NCBI GenBank assembly: GCA_030045175.1
Contig: JASIBM010000564.1
Span: 1 to 6,933 of the forward strand
DNA: 6,933 bases
Reading direction: 5' to 3'
DNA from: Streptosporangiaceae bacterium
GTDB taxonomy: Bacteria; Actinomycetota; Actinomycetes; Streptosporangiales; Streptosporangiaceae
Shown here: one piece after another, positions 1 to 3,152 of the stretch
Numbering within the stretch: the first letter of the stretch is position 1
How the letters are laid out: every line of letters begins with the position of its first letter
The notes under the pieces: generated by a model
Seen by the model: the letters and a program-made list of their open reading frames with translations, nothing else
Told to the model about the DNA's origin: nothing
The model's database searches: none
Made by a program: the position numbers and the translations under genes

Positions 1-560
1 GCGAGCTCGGCAGTCCGCTCGCGCTGGGCCCGGAGCTCGGCGTTGCGGGCGCGCAGCGCGCTGGCCGCCAGGCTGCGCGAGTGCGCCAGCCGGCCGGCCG
101 CGCACGCGCCGAGGACGGCCGGGATCCCGACTTCGAGGAACGAAAGCCCGAGCACGGGGTCGGACCACGCCTCCACGGTCATCGCGGCCAGGCAGCAGGC
201 CGTTGCCGTCGCGAGCATCGGCCGGCTCAGCCGGGTACCAGCGAAGAACGCGATCACGAGTATCGCGGGCAGCGACGGGCCGCAGCGTACCAACGGGCCG
301 ATCAGCAACGCGTTCCCTGCCGTGCCGATCGCGATGGCGATCGCGGCGCCAAGCGGGGCCCGGCGCTGCCAGGCCACCGGCCCGGTGATGGCCAGCATGC
401 CGATGGCGGCAAGCGCGCTGCCGTGCGGCTGGCTAGGCGATGGCCTGCACGCGATGACCACGCCGAACGCGCTCAGCGCGGTGGCGAGCGCGATGTCTCC
501 CCAGCCGATGCCCGCTACGGCCGGCCGCCATAGCCAGCTCACCCGACTGATCCTGGTCAC
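1..560 (-). CDS. NarL/DesK-family sensor histidine kinase, N-terminal membrane part (partial, cut by left window edge)
   Basis: The minus strand is open from a GTG at 558-560 to the left edge (186 codons seen). The start is set by a strong ribosome binding site (GGAGGGAG, about 7 nt upstream) and by codon use. The protein begins VTRISRVSWLWRP and is very hydrophobic, with about five or six likely membrane segments near residues 20-38, 48-63, 70-90, 97-108, 115-129 and 140-155. A cytoplasmic WQRRAP loop sits near 64-69. From about residue 157 it turns into a charged Ala/Arg/Glu-rich helix (ARNAELRAQRERTAEL), the usual lead-in to a HisKA_3 dimerisation and phospho-acceptor domain. That layout is typical of actinobacterial NarL/DesK-type kinases, which autophosphorylate on His and pass the phosphate to a LuxR-type response regulator; such a regulator lies divergently at 777-1487. 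The phospho-acceptor His and the ATPase domain are outside the window, so kinase identity rests on topology, helix and neighbour. Confidence 0.8.
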   Translation of the reverse strand, partial: MTRISRVSWLWRPAVAGIGWGDIALATALSAFGVVIACRPSPSQPHGSALAAIGMLAITGPVAWQRRAPLGAAIAIAIGTAGNALLIGPLVRCGPSLPAILVIAFFAGTRLSRPMLATATACCLAAMTVEAWSDPVLGLSFLEVGIPAVLGACAAGRLAHSRSLAASALRARNAELRAQRERTAEL

Positions 561-602
561 GGAAACTCCCTCCGCCGACGACTAGATTGTCGTCCGGCCG
601 CC

Positions 603-615
603 CTGGTTAGACCAG
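603..615. promoter_or_regulatory. Operator-like inverted repeat between divergent kinase and regulator genes
   Basis: The arms CTGGT (603-607) and ACCAG (611-615) form a perfect 5-bp inverted repeat around TAG, directly followed by the palindrome AGTACT (614-619). It lies in the 216-bp gap between the two divergent two-component genes, about 45 bp upstream of the kinase start. This is where an operator for the paired response regulator could sit. A second short palindrome, GCACGTGC, is at 645-652. No convincing -35/-10 pair was found in either direction; TACCAT at 736-741 is a weak -10 candidate for the regulator gene. The functional assignment is inference only. Confidence 0.25.
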
Positions 616-776
616 TACTAAGGCGGCGATGCCAGCACGCTACGGCACGTGCGCCTGGCCGGTCGTCCGCCTGCCGGGCGACGTGGCCGCGTCCGGGTCC
701 GCCTGGGGATGGAGACCGGCCGCGCTCGCTGGCGTTACCATGTGGCCTGGCGAGACCCACGAGGGATAGGCGGGCC

Positions 777-1487
777 GTGTCGGCGACACCCACTGCGAGC
801 ACCCCGGGCGCATCAGGCGCCGAGCCCTTGGTCATCTCGGTGCTGATAGCGGACGACCAGCGCCTGGTCCGCGCCGGGTTCAAGGTCATACTCGCGGCCG
901 AGCCGGACATCGACGTCGTGGGTGAGGCCGCCGACGGCAACGAGGCGGTCCGGCTGGCCAGGGCGCTGGCCCCGGATGTGGTCCTGATGGACATCCGGAT
1001 GCCGGCCAAGGACGGGCTGACGGCCGCGCGCGAGGTCATCGCGGGCTGCGACAGCAAGGTCCTGATCCTGACGACCTTCGACGCGGACGAGTACGTGTAC
1101 GAGGCGCTGCGGACGGGAGCCAGCGGCTTCTTGCTGAAGGACGCCCCGCCTGATCAGCTGATCGGGGCCGTGCGCAGCGTCGCGTCCGGCAACGCGCTCA
1201 TCGACCCGGTCATCACCAGGCGGCTGATCAGCAGGTTCGCGCACGCGGTACGGCCGCCGGCGTTGCAGCCCGCGCAGCTGAAGGAGCTGACCGCGCGGGA
1301 GCTTGACGTGCTGCGGCTAGTCGCCCGCGGCCTGACCAACGCCGAGATCGCCGACGAGCTCGTGGTGGAGGAGAGCACGGTCAAGACGCACGTCAGCCGC
1401 ATCCTGCTCAAGCTCGGCCTGCGGGACCGGGTGCAGGCCGTGGTGGTCGCCTACGAGTCCGGTTTCGTGGTGCCCGACGCCTCCTGA
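777..1487 (+). CDS. NarL/LuxR-family two-component response regulator
   Basis: This 236-residue protein has the full NarL layout. A receiver domain at about residues 20-137 shows the acidic pair D26-D27, phospho-acceptor D72 in the motif VVLMDIRMP, the switch residue T99 or T100 in LILTTF, and the conserved K121 in GFLLKDA. A linker leads to a LuxR-type helix-turn-helix at about 171-232, with LTARELDVLRL, GLTNAEIADEL and the recognition-helix region STVKTHVSRILLKLGL. It is a phosphorylation-controlled DNA-binding transcription factor of the cytoplasm. The GTG at 777 has a GAGGGATAGG ribosome binding site just upstream. It adds about 18 low-complexity residues before the receiver, so TTG 828 or GTG 840 are alternative starts. 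Its likely partner is the divergent sensor kinase at 1-560. The target genes are unknown. A strong hairpin follows the stop codon by 6 bp. Confidence 0.93.
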   Translation: MSATPTASTPGASGAEPLVISVLIADDQRLVRAGFKVILAAEPDIDVVGEAADGNEAVRLARALAPDVVLMDIRMPAKDGLTAAREVIAGCDSKVLILTTFDADEYVYEALRTGASGFLLKDAPPDQLIGAVRSVASGNALIDPVITRRLISRFAHAVRPPALQPAQLKELTARELDVLRLVARGLTNAEIADELVVEESTVKTHVSRILLKLGLRDRVQAVVVAYESGFVVPDAS

Positions 1488-1493
1488 ATCGCG

Positions 1494-1528
1494 AGGCGGG
1501 ACCATCTCGCTCACGGATGGTCCCGCCT
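1494..1528. terminator. Bidirectional hairpin terminator between convergent genes
   Basis: AGGCGGGACCATC (1494-1506) and GATGGTCCCGCCT (1516-1528) are perfectly complementary: a 13-bp GC-rich stem with a 9-nt loop. It starts 6 bp after the response-regulator stop and ends 27 bp before the stop of the convergent gene, so it can serve both. Neither side has a real T-run, which is common for actinobacterial terminators. The position and the perfect stem make termination the best reading. Confidence 0.8.
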
Positions 1529-1555
1529 TCGGCAGTGCCCGGGCTAAACGCACGC

Positions 1556-1990
1556 TCAGCTGTACGTGATCGTCACGGCCGACTTGGAATTGTTGATCGT
1601 CTTGACCGTGAAGGTCCCCGTGGCTCCCAGGAACGCGCCGGTCCCGCCGGTTACGGTGCCGTCGGTGATCTTGCCGGTCTTGAGGTTGATGTCGAACGTG
1701 CCGTACATGATGCCGCCCTTGATGACGATCGCGACGTTCGCGGAGCTCGTGGTCGCCGAGGTGGCGGCACCGTAGATCTCGTCGAATCCGACGATCTTGC
1801 CCGCCTTGCTGACATCGGTGGCCTGGAAACCCACCGACGTCTTGGTGAGGGAGACCATGTTCTTGGTGACGGAGATGAACTTCAGCGTGTGAGTGGTGCC
1901 GTGCGGGCTGGCGAGGGCCGGCAGAGCAAATGCGCCGCTGCCAAGCAGGGCGGCCGCGCCGACGGCGGCGATGGATGTACGGAGTTTCAT
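1556..1990 (-). CDS. Secreted allene-oxide-cyclase/dirigent-like barrel protein
   Basis: This 144-residue protein has a clear Sec signal peptide: Lys/Arg start MKLRTS, a hydrophobic stretch to about residue 23, and a probable cut after LPALA (about residue 27). The mature part is beta-rich and has no Cys. It contains a glycine-rich motif, GGTGAFLGATG, at 115-125 after GTFDINLKTGKITDG, and ends in a strand, SAVTITY. This pattern resembles the small secreted actinobacterial proteins related to the allene oxide cyclase/dirigent eight-stranded barrel. The fold call is from recognition of that motif, and no enzymatic role can be read from it. The ATG is fixed by a strong ribosome binding site (AGGAAGGAGA, 1998-2007). 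A 7-bp inverted repeat lies just upstream of that site. The gene is convergent with the response regulator, sharing its terminator, and divergent from the secreted gene at 2206. Confidence 0.8.
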   Translation of the reverse strand: MKLRTSIAAVGAAALLGSGAFALPALASPHGTTHTLKFISVTKNMVSLTKTSVGFQATDVSKAGKIVGFDEIYGAATSATTSSANVAIVIKGGIMYGTFDINLKTGKITDGTVTGGTGAFLGATGTFTVKTINNSKSAVTITYS

Positions 1991-2008
1991 GATCGCTTCT
2001 CCTTCCTG

Positions 2009-2026
2009 CGAGGCAAGCCTGCCTCG
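2009..2026 (-). promoter_or_regulatory. Inverted repeat abutting the ribosome binding site of the secreted barrel gene
   Basis: CGAGGCA (2009-2015) and TGCCTCG (2020-2026) are perfect 7-bp arms around a 4-nt spacer. In the minus-strand mRNA this would form a hairpin ending one base before the AGGAAGGAGA ribosome binding site (1998-2007) of the gene at 1556-1990. It could be a repressor operator, a stabilising 5' hairpin, or a translation control element. Its use is inferred from position only. TAGCAT (minus strand, 2046-2051) is a plausible -10 about 20 bp further upstream. Confidence 0.4.
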
Positions 2027-2050
2027 TTCTGTTCTGGCAGCTCAGATGCT

Positions 2051-2077
2051 AGGAACCTGCGTGGCGCTTAAGCGTCC
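2051..2077 (+). promoter_or_regulatory. Candidate ECF-sigma-type promoter (GGAAC-N16-CGTC)
   Basis: AGGAACC at 2051-2057 and CGTCC at 2073-2077 leave exactly 16 bp between GGAAC and CGTC. This is the spacing and sequence expected for promoters read by many extracytoplasmic-function sigma factors. It points toward the secreted gene at 2206, with transcription expected to begin near 2083 and a leader of about 120 nt. The perfect palindrome CGCTTAAGCG (2065-2074) overlaps the spacer and -10 and could be an operator. No ECF sigma gene is in the window, and both motifs are short, so chance is possible. A second option for the same gene is the -10-like TAAAAT at 2168-2173, which lacks a good -35. 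Confidence 0.4.
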
Positions 2078-2205
2078 TGCGCGCGGGCGATCCTCGGGGA
2101 TCGCGGTCCGCCCTCAGGACTACGTAGCGGTGCCTTGCCGCGCCGAGCTCCGGGCCGGGCTCCTTCGTAAAATGAGAGTGACGAGACAAGCGCAGGGGGG
2201 ACGTC

Positions 2206-2634
2206 ATGAAGAAGAACCTGCTGGCATGCCTGGCCGCCGCCAGCCTCCTGGCGGGCGGGGGAAGCGCGACCGCCCTTGCTGCCGCTGGTCCGCCAGCGGC
2301 AGCCGCGAGCACAGCCGTCGTCGTGTCCGCCGCTCCCAGGGGACCCAGTTGTGGTCCGCTCGGGGCACTGGTCACCAAGGGCACGATCACGCAGGCGCAG
2401 GCCACCGCTATCCACGATGGCTTCGTCACCTACATGCGGGGCCACTGGCATAGCATTCTCGGCACTGTGCTCGGCCAGCTGGTCAAGAGCCACACCATCA
2501 CCTCGGCCCAGGCCAGCGCGGTTACCACCGAAATCACCAAGTGGACGCAGAAGTACCGGGGCAAGTGGTCACGCCACCACGGCACCTGTCCGCACGGTCA
2601 CAGCATGAGCATGGGTGGCTCAGGCAACCGGTGA
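2206..2634 (+). CDS. Small secreted helical-repeat protein with His/Met/Cys-rich tail, function unknown
   Basis: I do not recognise a named family. The 142-residue product starts MKKNLLACLAAASLLAGG and has a Sec signal peptide probably cut after ATALA (about residue 25), followed by an Ala-rich spacer to about residue 45. The mature core has two related helical units: LGALVTKGTITQAQATAI (about 53-69, preceded by CGP) and LGQLVKSHTITSAQASAV (89-106). They share the pattern LG-x-LV-x4-TIT-x-AQA-x-A. The C-terminus is basic and then rich in possible metal ligands, RHHGTCPHGHSMSM (123-136), with H124, H125, C128, H130, H132, M134 and M136. The only two cysteines after the signal peptide, C49 and C128, could pair. 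The ATG has a strong ribosome binding site (AGGGGGG, 2194-2200, 5 nt spacing). A candidate ECF-type promoter lies about 130 bp upstream. A metal-binding role is suggested by the tail only. Confidence 0.8.
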   Translation: MKKNLLACLAAASLLAGGGSATALAAAGPPAAAASTAVVVSAAPRGPSCGPLGALVTKGTITQAQATAIHDGFVTYMRGHWHSILGTVLGQLVKSHTITSAQASAVTTEITKWTQKYRGKWSRHHGTCPHGHSMSMGGSGNR

Positions 2635-2694
2635 TATCGCGGCAAGGCTCACTCGCAGGCATCGAGTATCAGGTCTGACAGGTCACGGAGCTGC

Positions 2695-2734
2695 GTAGTG
2701 CACCTTATGCTGATGTCAGCATAAGGTGCACTAC
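2695..2734. repeat. Perfect 19-bp inverted repeat with 2-bp centre
   Basis: GTAGTGCACCTTATGCTGA (2695-2713) and TCAGCATAAGGTGCACTAC (2716-2734) are exact reverse complements separated by TG. Each arm also contains the small palindrome GTGCAC (2698-2703 and 2726-2731). The arms are about 47% GC, far below the surrounding genes. The repeat sits between convergent genes ending at 2634 and 2731, so a bidirectional terminator is the simplest reading, although neither side has a T-run. The right arm supplies AAGGTG 7 nt before an ATG at 2735 and also carries the stop codon of the minus-strand gene. That layout also fits an autoregulated promoter/operator. Abutted terminal repeats of a mobile element are a third option. 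Confidence 0.75.
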
Positions 2735-2949
2735 ATGAGAAGTATAGGTGTCAGTGATTGGTTATTGCTGAATAATGCTGTCAGTCGATAAAGCAGCTTG
2801 CTGTGCTGGGCGTTGTTGTAATAGGTGAACAAGGTCTCGTAACCCGTGTAATAAGACGCAGACGCGTGCGCCGGCACGCCGCTGCTCATCACGGCGGTAC
2901 CGGCCATGAGCGCCACCACGATCCCGGTCCGGGCGAGCATCCGTCGCAT
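2731..2949 (-). CDS. Small Tyr-rich exported protein, probably with a rebuilt or truncated C-terminus
   Basis: This 72-residue protein begins MRRMLARTGIVVALMAGTAVM, with a signal peptide probably cut after VPAHA (about residue 29). The mature peptide is only about 43 residues, with SYYTGYETLFTYYNNAQHSKL (32-52) rich in Tyr and Asn. It resembles, from memory, the Tyr/His-containing core of small secreted actinobacterial proteins such as the DUF6289 type. Those normally continue with Gly- and Cys-containing segments that are missing here. From about residue 53 the sequence (LYRLTALFSNNQSLTPILLM) is encoded by AT-rich DNA, and the stop codon lies inside the 19-bp inverted repeat. The start is well supported: GGAGG at 2955-2959, 5 nt before the ATG. 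The N-terminal half is very likely a native gene, and the tail may come from inserted DNA. It could therefore be a decayed gene that is still translated. Confidence 0.6.
   Translation of the reverse strand: MRRMLARTGIVVALMAGTAVMSSGVPAHASASYYTGYETLFTYYNNAQHSKLLYRLTALFSNNQSLTPILLM
2735..2791 (+). pseudogene. Possible remnant of a Phd/YefM-type antitoxin start (18-codon frame)
   Basis: The frame reads MRSIGVSDWLLLNNAVSR and stops at TAA (2789-2791). Its first eight residues match the usual opening of Phd/YefM-like antitoxins (a short Met-x-Ser/Thr-Ile/Val-Gly-Val-Ser-Asp/Glu strand), and NNAVSR recalls the QNASR that normally follows. The middle and the early stop would need small indels to restore the frame. 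It has a ribosome-binding-like AAGGTG 7 nt upstream, inside a perfect inverted repeat placed like a toxin-antitoxin operator. The DNA from 2695 to 2793 is about 41% GC by hand count, unlike its surroundings. The match is from memory and short, so coincidence is a real possibility. The same DNA encodes the tail of the minus-strand gene. Confidence 0.2.
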
Positions 2950-3042
2950 GCTGTCCTCCAGTCGCTTGCGAGCCCCGCGAACTGCGGCCGCACCACAGAT
3001 CGCATTAGCCGACGCCGGCTGCGGACTGGCGCCTCGGCTCGG

Positions 3043-3066
3043 GGTTTATGGCTAGGTTTATGGTTA
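3043..3066 (+). repeat. Two 12-bp tandem repeats upstream of the STAND regulator
   Basis: GGTTTATGGCTA (3043-3054) is followed directly by GGTTTATGGTTA (3055-3066), 11 of 12 bases identical. GGCGCCT occurs on both sides of the pair (3028-3034 and 3069-3075). The repeats end 17 bp before a possible -10 (TAGACT, 3084-3089), so they cover the -35 region. Tandem direct repeats in this position are typical binding sites of activators such as the SARP family, whose period is usually 11 bp or close to it. Nothing in the window identifies the binding protein; the gene's own XRE domain is one candidate. Confidence 0.45.
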
Positions 3067-3083
3067 AAGGCGCCTGGGTTGGC

Positions 3084-3107
3084 TAGACTCTGCAGGGAGT
3101 TTCTCCC
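3084..3107 (+). promoter_or_regulatory. Candidate promoter -10 and leader hairpin of the STAND regulator
   Basis: TAGACT (3084-3089) fits the actinobacterial TAGRRT-like -10 at five of six positions. No good -35 hexamer lies 17-18 bp upstream; that place is taken by the tandem repeats, which fits an activator-dependent promoter. Just downstream, GGGAG (3095-3099), TTT and CTCCC (3103-3107) make a small perfect hairpin at the expected start of the mRNA. The leader to the GTG at 3153 would be about 55 nt. Confidence 0.3.
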
Positions 3108-3152
3108 CGAGGCAGCCAAAATTGGCCAGGGCGGGAAGGCTGTGAAGGGTTC

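Noticed and set aside
43..585. Plus-strand open frames opposite the kinase gene
   Set aside because: They lie antisense to a well-supported membrane-protein frame with a good ribosome binding site; their translation is low-complexity and has no domain.
649..846. Plus-strand 65-codon frame before the response regulator
   Set aside because: Arg-rich low-complexity translation, overlaps the start of the response regulator in another frame, and has no ribosome binding site support.
2206..2280. Lipoprotein signal (LLAC near residue 8)
   Set aside because: The Cys comes too early, before any full hydrophobic segment. A normal signal peptidase I site after ATALA fits better.
2640..2713. Minus-strand frame ending LRDLSDLILDACE as the lost 3' end of the Tyr-rich gene
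   Set aside because: Short, has no start, and does not contain the Gly/Cys features expected of that gene's missing end. The frame passes through the palindrome and is probably accidental.
3043..3066. Telomere-like repeat (complement reads CCATAAACCTA-like units)
   Set aside because: Only two copies, 12 bp long, in a promoter position. Actinomycete telomeres are palindromic and not simple tandem repeats.
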